A DNA stretch of 64,000 bases from Pelotomaculum schinkii (GTDB lineage: Bacteria; Bacillota; Desulfotomaculia; Desulfotomaculales; Pelotomaculaceae), in contig NZ_QFGA01000002.1 in assembly GCF_004369205.1 (NCBI RefSeq), positions 744,001-808,000 on the forward strand. Reading direction: 5' to 3'. The notes under the pieces are model-generated. The model ran no database searches and was not told the DNA's origin. It was given only the letters and a program-made list of their open reading frames with translations. Made by a program: the position numbers and the translations under genes. This document shows positions 1 through 8,441 of the stretch, in pieces. Position 1 is the first letter of the stretch. Each line of letters opens with the position of its first letter.

Positions 1-330
1 AAACTCCAGGCCGCCCAGTACTTTGGACAGTACCAGAGCGGCGGCATATTCGTCGCTGCCGGCCATATTGTCGTCAGTAACCAGTATTGCTTTATCGGCC
101 CCCATGGCCAGGGCCTGGAGCATGGCGTCCTGGGTTTCCGGCGCTCCTGCCGAAATGACTGTAACTTCCCCGCCGTGCTTCTCCTTAAGCCGCAGAGCCT
201 CTTCAACGGCAAATTCGTCGTAGGGATTGATAATCAGGTTGACACCCTGGCGCTCAATTTGCCCACTGGCATCCAAACTGATTATTGCCGCAGTGTCAAA
301 AGTTTGTTTCATCAGAACCGCAATCCTCAT
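1..330 (-). CDS. etfB: Electron transfer flavoprotein beta subunit, N-terminal part (runs off window)
   Basis: The first 110 codons of an EtfB are visible. They begin MRIAVLMKQ and contain the family's INPYDEFAVEEALRLKE segment, followed by a glycine/alanine-rich nucleotide-binding region (MGADKAILV). The ATG at 328-330 sits behind a good ribosome binding site (GAGGAGG). The C-terminal half lies outside the window. EtfB pairs with EtfA to bind FAD and AMP and carry electrons from acyl-CoA dehydrogenases to a quinone reductase or bifurcating partner. The membrane FeS oxidoreductase at 13356-15344 is of the type that takes electrons from EtfAB in syntrophs, but whether this Etf serves it cannot be told from the sequence. 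etfA is expected further downstream, outside the window. Confidence 0.9.
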   Translation of the reverse strand, partial: MRIAVLMKQTFDTAAIISLDASGQIERQGVNLIINPYDEFAVEEALRLKEKHGGEVTVISAGAPETQDAMLQALAMGADKAILVTDDNMAGSDEYAAALVLSKVLGGLEF

Positions 331-505
331 ATTATTCCTCCTCGACATAGCTCGAAAAAAGTGATTCCTATCACAATCATTTTCAAACGCCTATTCCAAT
401 TCCAGGAGCCCAGCATAACAAGACAGGGCGTAAACAAGGAATTTTCTTCCACGCTTACACCTTTTTAGACTGAACGATATTGATTTATTTAAATGGTTCA
501 AATGC

Positions 506-1045
506 TTACTCATCGATACCTATTTTTCGTATAACATCCTGTAAAATTTTTTCTTCTGCTCCGCGTAAATAAATTAGATTTTTAATAATGATTCTTTTCT
601 TATTTTTGAGATCTTCCTCAGATGTATAGATTTCTTTCATTCCTTGTATGTTTGCTCTAACTTTCGCAAGCCTTTTTTTTAAACAGCTGTTTATTTCGCC
701 TGGAGACAGCAAATTGCAGGCTTCAAGCCCAACATTAAGATCCAGGTAATACCATTCGAGATTAGAAAGCAGTCTTTTCGAAACTTCAACCAAAGCCGCC
801 CGGCCGGAATCTGTAATATAATACCTTTTCCTTTCAGGCATTTTACCCTCTTTTTCATTTTTTGAGCAAACCAAGCCTTTTTCTTCTAACTTTATTAACA
901 CCCTATAGATAGAGGCCACACCGATCCTGACCCATCTCTTCATTTCCCGCAATTCAATAGCCTTATCAATTTCATAGGCGTAGGATGGTTTTTCATTTAC
1001 AATATGGAGAAGAATAACCTCTATATTCGATAATAATTGCTCCAT
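506..1045 (-). CDS. PadR-family transcriptional regulator
   Basis: This 179-residue protein has a PadR-type winged helix in its first 90 residues: an opening helix (LLHIVNEKPSYAYEIDKAI), a recognition region with VRIGVASIYRVLIKLEEKGL, and the wing PERKRYYITDSGRAAL. The C-terminal half is a predicted helical dimerisation region with a coiled-coil-like stretch (residues 110-165). The ATG at 1045 follows an AGGG-type site. PadR proteins usually repress a neighbouring efflux or stress gene, but the only neighbours here are etfB and a PucR-type regulator, so no target can be named. The ORF is more AT-rich than the genes around it. Family call firm, function unknown. Confidence 0.85.
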   Translation of the reverse strand: MEQLLSNIEVILLHIVNEKPSYAYEIDKAIELREMKRWVRIGVASIYRVLIKLEEKGLVCSKNEKEGKMPERKRYYITDSGRAALVEVSKRLLSNLEWYYLDLNVGLEACNLLSPGEINSCLKKRLAKVRANIQGMKEIYTSEEDLKNKKRIIIKNLIYLRGAEEKILQDVIRKIGIDE

Positions 1046-1236
1046 TGTTCATACGCCCTATAATATTATTAACTACCTATTTAAGACATTTTATTGTGAT
1101 TTTTTTACCTTATTATGAAATGCGTTAAACCATGACATTTCATTATATATATAAATTGTAATGCAAACAATTCATATAATCTATTAGCTCTTCTGACAAA
1201 CCTTACACATAAAGATACTTTGTTTTTGTTAACTTC

Positions 1237-1283
1237 ATACAAAAAGGCCCGGCTGCCAGATTTTCGGACAACCGGACCTTTTA
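1237..1283 (-). terminator. Intrinsic terminator of the PucR-type regulator gene
   Basis: A hairpin with arms AAAAGGTCCGG and CCGGGCCTTTT (one mismatch) is followed on the minus strand by a T-rich tract. It starts about 13 bases after the stop codon at 1296. Confidence 0.75.
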
Positions 1284-1295
1284 ATTATTTGTAAG

Positions 1296-2591
1296 TTAGA
1301 CCTTCCAGAGAAGATCTCCCTGATACCTGTAGAGCTTAATAGCCAGCTGAAGCTCCAGCTTTGTATCATTGTCCGCCAAGTCAAGACCGGATACTTTTTC
1401 AGCCTTTTCCAGGCGGTACCTCAAAGTGTTGGGATGAATGAATAACTCCCTCGCCGCACTTTGGATACAGCAATTGTGCTTTAGATAACACTCCAGGCTC
1501 TCAATCAGGTTGATATTATGGGCGATACTATAATCGTGCAGTTTTCCCAAAATAAGACGCACAAATACCGGCAAGGTTTGCTCATTTACCGGATGCAGCA
1601 GGACTCCCATCAACCTCAAAGAATGATAGTAAATTACGCCTTCTTCGCTCCCTTGTTTGGGCCCCGTAAAAGAGAGAGCCTGGCAGGCTTCGTTATAAGC
1701 GACCTTATAATCCCGTGGCTTAAAGCACTGGCGTCCAACACCTATCTTAACCTTACAGCCGGAAAAAATCATCTTCAGGCCCTCAAATATCACCTGAAGG
1801 GATTCATTCACTACCGTTGATTCCAACGTGTAGCCTTCCGATGGTTGGACCAGCAGCACCGCCTGCTCATCATTAATGGCGATGGCGCTGGCATTTATAT
1901 AAAGGTCGCTGATTATGCTGCGTAAAACCTCTTCTATTTGCCATTTCCCCGGCGCCTCCTTAATTTGCACAACCGCAAAAACAGCTTCCCGGGACAGATC
2001 AAAACCAAGGACCTGTTTTTCTCCATGAATTTTACTTGCTTCATCTTTATCCGATATAAGGCCAAGGACCAAACTTTTCATAATTCTATCTTCCAGTTCC
2101 ACTTGCGCATAGCGGCAGGTTTCCATAACCGCCAGGCTGTGCAGCGCTGCTCTGGCAATTCTCATCTGTTCCCAGTTTAAATCTTTTTTAAAAATGTTTA
2201 AGTATTTCTTGATTTTATTTTTAATTACCACAGGAAACACCAGTCTGGCTGAAGTTATCCCGTACTCCGGCAACTCTGGAATCACCACAGGCCGGAGAGT
2301 ATTTTGCAGCATGCGTACATATTCAATTATCCTTGGGTCCAAATACTGGGGCTTCCAATATTTAATTCCGTTTTTCTTCTGTTTTTTGGAAAAGGTGGAG
2401 GTATTAAAAAAAGAACGCGCTTGCACAAAGAAGAATTCATCCTCAATAAGGACACTTACCTCAAGCTTCTGTGCCAGTAAATCGGCAATCCCCTTGTAAC
2501 CACCGCCGTGAATTATTATTTGCAAAAACTCGTCGTAAAGTGAATCCACATCAACGTCGTCAGCCTGAAGTAAATCTCTAGCCATCAACAT
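1296..2591 (-). CDS. PucR/CdaR-type helix-turn-helix transcriptional regulator
   Basis: The last 60 residues are a PucR C-terminal HTH (AARELFIHPNTLRYRLEKAEKVSGLDL), the signature of this family. In front lies a CdaR-type GGDEF-like domain (about residues 170-310) and an N-terminal region of about 130 residues of no family I recognise, probably ligand-sensing. I place the start at the ATG at 2591, preceded by GGGGGGTAAG. An in-frame ATG five codons upstream would overlap that site. Relatives regulate purine, sugar-acid or amino-acid catabolism. The gene is monocistronic, with its own terminator, a 250-bp gap to padR and a long AT-rich gap upstream, so its target is not evident. Confidence 0.85.
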   Translation of the reverse strand: MLMARDLLQADDVDVDSLYDEFLQIIIHGGGYKGIADLLAQKLEVSVLIEDEFFFVQARSFFNTSTFSKKQKKNGIKYWKPQYLDPRIIEYVRMLQNTLRPVVIPELPEYGITSARLVFPVVIKNKIKKYLNIFKKDLNWEQMRIARAALHSLAVMETCRYAQVELEDRIMKSLVLGLISDKDEASKIHGEKQVLGFDLSREAVFAVVQIKEAPGKWQIEEVLRSIISDLYINASAIAINDEQAVLLVQPSEGYTLESTVVNESLQVIFEGLKMIFSGCKVKIGVGRQCFKPRDYKVAYNEACQALSFTGPKQGSEEGVIYYHSLRLMGVLLHPVNEQTLPVFVRLILGKLHDYSIAHNINLIESLECYLKHNCCIQSAARELFIHPNTLRYRLEKAEKVSGLDLADNDTKLELQLAIKLYRYQGDLLWKV

Positions 2592-3172
2592 ATGCTTACC
2601 CCCCAACGTTAATCATGTGAGAAAAACAAAGGTTACAGCCTTAAGTCACATGGTCTAAACCCAATTGATACCATACTATGGGGTTTCACTTCTGAAGTCT
2701 TCAACTTGGACGAGTATTAGTGAAGAACACCTCCGCATCCATTCTATAAAATATTTTTATTTATAGGACTGGCTCGGGAAGTTTTCAATTCACAATATTT
2801 GGACGGGATAACATCTATCCACAATGAACTATTATTGTGTTTAATAATTACTGAATTTATTACATTATATAGTAGTCCGAACAAAAAATAAATAGTATCC
2901 ATAAATAATTTCAATATAGTATATAGTACTATAAAGTATAGTACTATTACCAATTAATTTGCTATATAAAGTTAAACAAACAATATCCATTAGAGTTTAT
3001 TTTAAAAAAACAATAATACAAATTAATACTTAAATATCTTTAATCCATTTAAAATAATTTTCAACTAATAAGGTTCGACATAATTCCCGAAGGTAATTGG
3101 GGTGTGATTGTCAAACAATGAAGCTTGCTTGACTTTGGGTATTTACTCCAATGGCGGAATGGAGGTTAAAGA
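2592..3172. other. Long AT-rich intergenic region between divergent regulator and sensor kinase
   Basis: This 581-bp gap separates the divergently transcribed PucR-type gene (minus) and the PAS kinase (plus). About 2740-3070 is extremely AT-rich and carries only a 69-codon low-complexity ORF that I do not accept as a gene. The last 110 bases before the kinase (from about 3065) are less AT-rich and contain a possible short stem (CCCGAAGGTAATTGGGG). Promoters for both genes must lie here, but I could not pick a convincing -35/-10 pair. Confidence 0.5.
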
Positions 3173-5929
3173 ATGAGAGATGAAAACAAGCCAAAAGCAC
3201 AACTTATCAACGAACTGGTCGAAATGCGCCGGCATATTATAGAAACGGGAACCAAGCTCAAGCAAACAGAGTCATTGTTATATGATTGCAAGGAAAAAAT
3301 AAAGTATTTTAATTCCTTTATGACTGCTGTTTCAGATCGCAAGCCTGCGGAGGACAAGCTGCGCGCCGCCCACCAGCGGCTTCTTGATATAATCGAATTT
3401 CTCCCCGACGCGACATTTGTCATCGATCAGGATAAAAAAGTTATCGCCTGGAACCGTGCCATTGCGGAAATGACAGGCGTGCCAAAAGAAGCTGTTATGG
3501 GAAAAGGTGAATACGCTTACGCTGTACCTTTTTACGGAAGCCCACAACCAATCCTGATTGATCTCATTTTTTCGAATGACCGGGAAATTGAAAAAAAATA
3601 TATGTATATCGATAGACAGGACAATAAAATATTTGCCGAAAAATACTCCCGTTTTCCCTTTAGCGGCATTGAATCCATTATGTGGGGCGTTGCGGCGCCG
3701 CTATTTGATAAACATGGCAGTCTCGTAGGAGCTGTCGAATCAATACGGGATATTACCAAGCATAAACAGGCGGAGTCAGCGCTGAAGGCCGAGAGGCAAA
3801 GGCTTTATTACGTACTGGACAGGCTGCCCGCCTTTGTTTGTCTGATCACAAAAGACTATTCGATATCTTTTGCCAACCTTTACTTCCGCGAGCGTTTTGG
3901 CGACTCCATAGGAAAACCTTGTTATGAAGTCTATCGAAAACAAAATAAACCTTGTTCACACTGCCCGACACTAAGTGTGCTTAAAACTAAAACCACCGTG
4001 GAATGGGAGTGGACCAGTTTAGACGGCAGGGTGTACCAGGTTTATGACTATCCCTACAATGATATGGACGGCTCCAGGCTGGCGCTGGAATTAATGGTTG
4101 ACATTACCGAAAGCAAACAAATAAAAGAAGACCTGGAAATGAGTGAAGCCCGCTATCGCGCCATAGTTGAAGACCAAACCGAGTTTATCTGCCGTCACCT
4201 GCCGGGGGGAACTATAACCTTTGTTAACGAAGCTTACTGTCGCTACTTCGGCATAAAACGAGAGGAACTGCTAGGAAGCAATCTTAGGACATTTATTGGT
4301 GTAAATGCCATGAAACAACTTGAAGAACATTTTTCAACCATTAATACCAAAAACCCTGTTGCAACTATTGAACTGAATGTTTTAATGTCCTGGGGTGAAA
4401 ATCGCTGGCAGCACTGGACCAACCGGGGGATATTTAACGAACAGGGCCATCTGGTTGAGTTCCAATCCGTAGGGCATGATATAACCAAGCGTAAGCTGGC
4501 GGAACAAGCATTACAGGAGTCAGAAACAAAATACCGGACCCTGGTAGAGCGAATTCCCGCGATAACATATATCACCCGGCTTGATAAAACCAGCACCACT
4601 ATATACGTAAGCCCTCAAATAGAAAGAATACTTGGTTTTACTCAGGCAGATTTTGAGGCCGAACCGGATACCTGGCATAAACAACTGCACCCGGATGACC
4701 GGGAGCGGGTCTTGGCTGAGCTGTCCCTTTTCCATGTAAACAATAAGCCTTTTCAATCAGAATATCGAATGGTTGCCCATGACGGCAGTGTTTTATGGAT
4801 GAAAGATGAAGCCAATATAACCCGGGACTTTGATGGCCGCCCCCTCTATGTGCAGGGCATTATGTTTGACATTACTCAACAAAAGCAAGTGGAGGAAGCC
4901 CTGCGCACATCGGAAGAACGTTTTAACAAAGCCTTTAATGCCAGCCCTGTTCTTCAGGCAATCATATCCTTGTCCAGAAAATGTTTCATTGACGCAAATG
5001 AAAGCTGGTTGAGGACAATGGGTTTTAAGCGTGAAGAGCTGTTGAACCATACCATTTACGAAAGGTACATAAATGAAAACATAGCGCTATATGAAAATAT
5101 TATTAAATCCAGTGACCAGTGGCCAATACATAATATGGAATTCGTATTTCACACGAAAACCGGTGAGAAGAGAGCCGGCCTCTTTTCAGGAGACGAAATA
5201 TATCTCGGTGGTGAAAGGTGTTTTCTTGCTGTGATCAGGGACATCACAGAAAAAATGCAGTTTGAAAAGGAAATGGCACGTCTCGACAGGCTGGACCTGG
5301 TAGGAGAAATGGCGGCGGGTATCGGCCATGAAATAAGAAACCCGATGACAAGTGTACGTGGTTTTTTACAAATATTTTGCACAAGAAAAGAGTTTGCCCC
5401 ATATAAGGAACATCTGAACCTTATGATAGAAGAACTGGACCGGGCCAATACAATTATTACAGAGTTTCTTTCCCTCGCCAAAAACAAAGCAGTTGTGCAA
5501 AAGGCCCAAAACCTTAACCATATCGTACAGGCTTTATCTCCATTAATTATGGCTGACGGCATGGTTGCTGATAAACACATTGAATTTGAACTAAATGCTA
5601 TACCGGAAATAGCCCTGGACGACAAAGAGATCCGCCAGCTAATCCTCAACCTGGTACGCAATGGTTTCGAGGCCATGTCCCCCGGTCAGAAAATGAAAAT
5701 AAAAACATTCCAAGACGAAAACGTCATAGTCCTGGCAGTGCGGGACCCGGGAAAAGGTATTGAACCCGCCGTCCTCGAAAAATTGGGAACCCCCTTCTTC
5801 ACTACTAAAGACAATGGAACCGGCCTGGGGTTGGCAATGTGTTACAGTATTGCCGCCAGACACAATGCTACCATCCAAGTAGAGACCGGGCCTACCGGGA
5901 CCACTTTCTCGGTAAGGTTTAAGATGTGA
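3173..5929 (+). CDS. Soluble multi-PAS sensor histidine kinase (orphan)
   Basis: This 918-residue protein starts with a short coiled coil, followed by five PAS units at about residues 65-195, 200-320, 325-445, 450-575 and 580-695. Most end in the linker motif DITxxKQ(A/V/I)E. Then come a HisKA domain with the phospho-acceptor H box (GHEIRNPMTSVRGFLQ) and a HATPase_c domain with N (NLVRNGFEAM), G1 (DPGKGI), F and G2 (GTGLGLAM) boxes. No transmembrane segment or signal peptide is seen, so it is cytoplasmic. PAS2 carries a cysteine cluster (KPCYEVY, then PCSHCPT). No response regulator is adjacent, an arrangement typical of orphan kinases such as those feeding the sporulation phosphorelay, which is one plausible role. 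The ATG at 3173 follows GGAGG. Confidence 0.92.
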   Translation: MRDENKPKAQLINELVEMRRHIIETGTKLKQTESLLYDCKEKIKYFNSFMTAVSDRKPAEDKLRAAHQRLLDIIEFLPDATFVIDQDKKVIAWNRAIAEMTGVPKEAVMGKGEYAYAVPFYGSPQPILIDLIFSNDREIEKKYMYIDRQDNKIFAEKYSRFPFSGIESIMWGVAAPLFDKHGSLVGAVESIRDITKHKQAESALKAERQRLYYVLDRLPAFVCLITKDYSISFANLYFRERFGDSIGKPCYEVYRKQNKPCSHCPTLSVLKTKTTVEWEWTSLDGRVYQVYDYPYNDMDGSRLALELMVDITESKQIKEDLEMSEARYRAIVEDQTEFICRHLPGGTITFVNEAYCRYFGIKREELLGSNLRTFIGVNAMKQLEEHFSTINTKNPVATIELNVLMSWGENRWQHWTNRGIFNEQGHLVEFQSVGHDITKRKLAEQALQESETKYRTLVERIPAITYITRLDKTSTTIYVSPQIERILGFTQADFEAEPDTWHKQLHPDDRERVLAELSLFHVNNKPFQSEYRMVAHDGSVLWMKDEANITRDFDGRPLYVQGIMFDITQQKQVEEALRTSEERFNKAFNASPVLQAIISLSRKCFIDANESWLRTMGFKREELLNHTIYERYINENIALYENIIKSSDQWPIHNMEFVFHTKTGEKRAGLFSGDEIYLGGERCFLAVIRDITEKMQFEKEMARLDRLDLVGEMAAGIGHEIRNPMTSVRGFLQIFCTRKEFAPYKEHLNLMIEELDRANTIITEFLSLAKNKAVVQKAQNLNHIVQALSPLIMADGMVADKHIEFELNAIPEIALDDKEIRQLILNLVRNGFEAMSPGQKMKIKTFQDENVIVLAVRDPGKGIEPAVLEKLGTPFFTTKDNGTGLGLAMCYSIAARHNATIQVETGPTGTTFSVRFKM

Positions 5930-6020
5930 ATATTTATATAGGAAAAAGGAACTTAACATATCCAATAGAAATATATAAAAGCCGAACTTGCAACCCAAGT
6001 TAGAGAGGTGGCGATAGTCA

Positions 6021-7130
6021 TTGGTACTTGCAAAAGAAACCTTGGAACACATTGCAACCGCGCAACAATTAAAAAGCGATCTAGTAAATTATTATAAAAA
6101 AAGAGAGCAAAAGTATAAACCGATTATCCTGACCAGATACGCAAAAAACCATGCGCTCCGTGAAGACGTCATGGCAAACGGCATCGACTGGCTGATCCAT
6201 TGCTTCCGCTTCCAAAAAGGCGATACACTGATCGACCGCTTTATAAAAAAACACCGGGCATTATCCGGGCTGGAAATTCAAATCCTTGAGCGCTGGAAAG
6301 ACTCATTTGAAGGCATCTTTGAAGTGAAAGCTCTGGAAGCTGATTCGGTAAGGCTATTTAACCTGGTTGATCAGCAGGAATATACCGCGGCCTCCATAAC
6401 GGGTCCGGAGACACTGGAGCGTTTAAAACCCGGCGGTCTGGTTATGTCGAGGCTTATTCCATTAGATGATATATATTTATTCAGCGGAAATATGTACCTT
6501 TTGCCTCCCGGCGATAAAAAGGCCCTGCAGGACCTGGCTGCGAAAATAGCGCAGTCCAATTCATCCGCGAAATATGATCAGGCCTGGGAAATACAAAGGA
6601 AATACAGAGATAGTTTCATCTCTTATTTCGGTGACGATTTAATCACACTTCCCGGCCACAAATTGGACGAAGCATTTGACAATTTCAACCACTATCATAT
6701 TGAGAAAACCCTGCACAACATGCCGGAGGAGAAAAAGAGCGAGTATCCGGCTGCGGCGCCGAAGATGGAATTTCCTGAAGCCCTTACTCGTAATGACAAC
6801 GTTGGCTTAATTTTTGACGAGAGGGAAGGCCTGAACTTTTATCCCGGCTTTGAGTCGTTTATGGCGCCTTTTAAAAATCCGCGTCTATTGGAGGATGAAG
6901 AGCACAGGGAAGTGATTACGGGCTACCTTGAGAGTGACAGCATCTCCACATTGCCGTTCCGTAAAATGGTTGAAAGATACCCGGAGAGTTCCCGGCAGGC
7001 TTTTGCAGCTTTGTTTGCTAAACCAAACTGGGATAATGACAAGGATTTTCATGAATTAATGGAAAAGCACAAGGGAGCTTTCTTGAAGAAAAAATGGGAG
7101 CCCGCCACACTGCCTTTCAATATGATATAA
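6021..7130 (+). CDS. Hypothetical protein, 369 residues
   Basis: I cannot assign this to a named family. It is soluble, with no signal peptide or membrane segment. Residues 95-165 (LERWKDSFEGIFEVK, then FNLVDQQEY, LVMSRLIPLDDIYLFSG) resemble a beta-rich module seen in some SEC-C-associated bacterial proteins. That is a weak memory-based resemblance, and the C-terminus lacks the SEC-C cysteine motif. A TTG start at 6021 is the best available, with AGAGAGGTGG upstream. It lies 91 bp after the kinase stop in the same direction and could be co-transcribed, but nothing ties it to signalling. Confidence 0.7.
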   Translation: MVLAKETLEHIATAQQLKSDLVNYYKKREQKYKPIILTRYAKNHALREDVMANGIDWLIHCFRFQKGDTLIDRFIKKHRALSGLEIQILERWKDSFEGIFEVKALEADSVRLFNLVDQQEYTAASITGPETLERLKPGGLVMSRLIPLDDIYLFSGNMYLLPPGDKKALQDLAAKIAQSNSSAKYDQAWEIQRKYRDSFISYFGDDLITLPGHKLDEAFDNFNHYHIEKTLHNMPEEKKSEYPAAAPKMEFPEALTRNDNVGLIFDEREGLNFYPGFESFMAPFKNPRLLEDEEHREVITGYLESDSISTLPFRKMVERYPESSRQAFAALFAKPNWDNDKDFHELMEKHKGAFLKKKWEPATLPFNMI

Positions 7131-7232
7131 CAGGGGTCTTAGAGACAAGATATATGCTTATAACGAAAACAAGGCGATGTGATCGCCTCGTAAGATTAAC
7201 CGGTATTTTCCATTATCCAGGTTGTCAGCGGT

Positions 7233-7352
7233 TTAGACTTCACCCCTGATCATACCTTCAATGCGGTCGGCAAAAGGTTTTTGCTTTTCTATGGGGAGAT
7301 CATTAACCAGTGTGATTAACTCCATCCACCTGTCTATCTCTTCTTTGTCCAT
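7233..7352 (-). CDS. Very small hypothetical ORF (39 residues)
   Basis: An ATG-initiated minus-strand ORF encodes an acidic, helical peptide beginning MDKEEIDRWMELITLVNDL and ending IEGMIRGEV. The composition is protein-like (amphipathic, no low complexity) and a GGGG-containing segment precedes the ATG by about 10 bases. It lies alone in a 447-bp gap. No family is recognised. It could be a small regulatory protein or a chance ORF. Confidence 0.4.
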   Translation of the reverse strand: MDKEEIDRWMELITLVNDLPIEKQKPFADRIEGMIRGEV

Positions 7353-7386
7353 TGCGCAGCTACCCCGTTTCCTTTATTAGTCGGCC

Positions 7387-7438
7387 GGCCGGCAAGACTA
7401 TTTCAATGAAGCGCTTAGCAGCGCGCGACTTACCGGCC
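7387..7438. promoter_or_regulatory. GC-rich inverted repeat in the 7131-7577 gap
   Basis: Arms GGCCGGCAAG and CTTACCGGCC (9 of 10 paired) flank an inner GC-rich palindromic stretch (GCGCTTAGCAGCGCGCG). No T-tract follows, so it is not an obvious terminator. It may be an RNA structure upstream of the small hydrophobic ORF at 7578. Confidence 0.3.
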
Positions 7439-7577
7439 CACCAGACCTATTGTTCCTTCCTTTCAAAAATATATGTCTAACCATACCTGAGGCTCGCAAA
7501 AATCGAGTGGAACTATTGATATTGCACAAAATGACTAATTAAAGCATATATTAGCAAATAAAAAGGTGGTTAAAGCT

Positions 7578-7682
7578 ATGGGCCAAAGGTTAAAAACCGA
7601 GGGAGCCTTGACTGGATTACCAGGCAATGACGCTTTTGTCCTTTTTTTAATATTTATTCTGCTGCTTCTGGCGGTAAGATAA
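7578..7682 (+). CDS. Small hydrophobic protein, YjcZ/SscA-like
   Basis: A 34-codon ORF has a GGTGG ribosome binding site 6 bases before ATG. Its layout is a short polar N-terminus with a glycine-containing turn (TGLPGNDAF) followed by a single hydrophobic segment (VLFLIFILLLLAVR). This resembles tiny YjcZ/SscA-type proteins of spore-formers, several of which are spore-associated, and it is usually missed by gene callers. The match is by architecture only. There is no adjacent partner gene in the same operon. Confidence 0.55.
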   Translation: MGQRLKTEGALTGLPGNDAFVLFLIFILLLLAVR

Positions 7683-7732
7683 GTGGACTGCGTTTGTCCT
7701 CATCAACAAGAGCTTTTTCAATTAACCCTGCA

Positions 7733-7794
7733 TAGACAAACTTGGCGTTTATTTTTATAATGATAATGTGGCGCCGGCCGGCGCGAAATTATCA
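7733..7794 (+). promoter_or_regulatory. Sigma-A-type promoter overlapped by a 34-bp palindromic operator
   Basis: A -35 box TAGACA (7733-7738) and a -10 box TATAAT (7756-7761) are separated by 17 bp. An inverted repeat at 7761-7794 begins on the last base of the -10 box: TGATAAT, 3 bases, the perfect 14-bp palindrome GCGCCGGCCGGCGC, 3 bases, ATTATCA. It covers the expected transcription start and ends 17 bp before the ATG at 7812. It would suit a dimeric repressor, or an RNA stem at the extreme 5' end of the message. Confidence 0.6.
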
Positions 7795-7811
7795 TATAAA
7801 GGATGATCGTC

Positions 7812-8237
7812 ATGTCTGACCTCGATGAAACGATTAGGGTAAACAACCAAAGAATTATTGAGGAATGGATTGCAGCGCTTCATAGCCTGATTAGCCAGGT
7901 TAAGCAGTGGGTTTCGTCATATCCCCAAAAGGATAGCTTCAGTGCTGTTGATTTGATGGTCAATAAATCTGAAGAACCTGTTGGAGAGTACCAGGCCCCG
8001 ATGCTCATACTTACCACAGACCAAACCCCTATAGAAATCATTCCCGTGGGCAGGTTTGCCATAGGGTCAATAGGCCGTGTAGACATTACCAACCACAAGC
8101 GTTCTTTCACCCTGCTGTATTCCAGAAGCAAAGGCTGGTTGTTTTTCGATCAGAGGAAGCCTCTCACAGAAGAATTATTCAAGCAAATGCTTGACGCGCT
8201 GTATGTGACAGGCGACCCTATGCCTAAACTGCATTAA
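7812..8237 (+). CDS. Hypothetical soluble protein, 141 residues
   Basis: The protein has no signal or membrane segment. An N-terminal helical half contains IIEEWIAALHSLISQVKQWV. A beta-rich second half has paired strands (PMLILTTDQTPIEIIPVGRFAIGS), suggesting a small alpha/beta or TBP-like fold. I know no family for it. I prefer ATG 7812 over ATG 7803 because the AAGGATG site is correctly spaced only for the second. It has its own strong promoter, palindromic operator and terminator, so it is a tightly controlled single-gene unit. Confidence 0.7.
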   Translation: MSDLDETIRVNNQRIIEEWIAALHSLISQVKQWVSSYPQKDSFSAVDLMVNKSEEPVGEYQAPMLILTTDQTPIEIIPVGRFAIGSIGRVDITNHKRSFTLLYSRSKGWLFFDQRKPLTEELFKQMLDALYVTGDPMPKLH

Positions 8238-8267
8238 CCTTGAGTTACACACTATATAAGTAAACAT

Positions 8268-8297
8268 ACAAAAGGAGCTTAAAGCTCCTTTTTGTTT
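8268..8297 (+). terminator. Intrinsic terminator
   Basis: A perfect stem AAAGGAGCTT/AAGCTCCTTT followed by TTTGTTT lies about 30 bases after the stop at 8237. It terminates the 141-residue hypothetical gene. Confidence 0.85.
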
Positions 8298-8308
8298 AAA
8301 TTTTAATT

Positions 8309-8394
8309 GTAGGTGCAAATTCATTGGACAAATGCAACATTGGCTGCCACAAGTTCGGCGCTGGCGCGCCGTGTGCGATTGAAATGGCGCCTAC
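8309..8394. repeat. Dispersed three-hairpin repeat, copy A (degenerate)
   Basis: This is an 86-bp member of a family also at 21004-21091 and 58606-58691, with a half copy at 44587. It runs from GTAGGTGC to GCGCCTAC. The central hairpin is CGGCGC-TGGC-GCGCCG. The left hairpin has decayed (GTGCAAATTCATTGGAC) and the right one (GTGCGATTGAAATGGCGC) is imperfect. It shares the segment ACATTGGCTGCCACAAGTTC with copy B. It lies between a terminator and the DUF2269 gene. Confidence 0.8.
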
Positions 8395-8441
8395 ATTCGC
8401 AATATAATAATGGAAAGGATCCATAAGGAGGCGTTGGCATA

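Noticed and set aside
2744-2953. 69-codon minus-strand ORF in the AT-rich gap
   Set aside because: Low-complexity Ile/Tyr/Leu composition from AT-rich DNA, no ribosome binding site, no domain.
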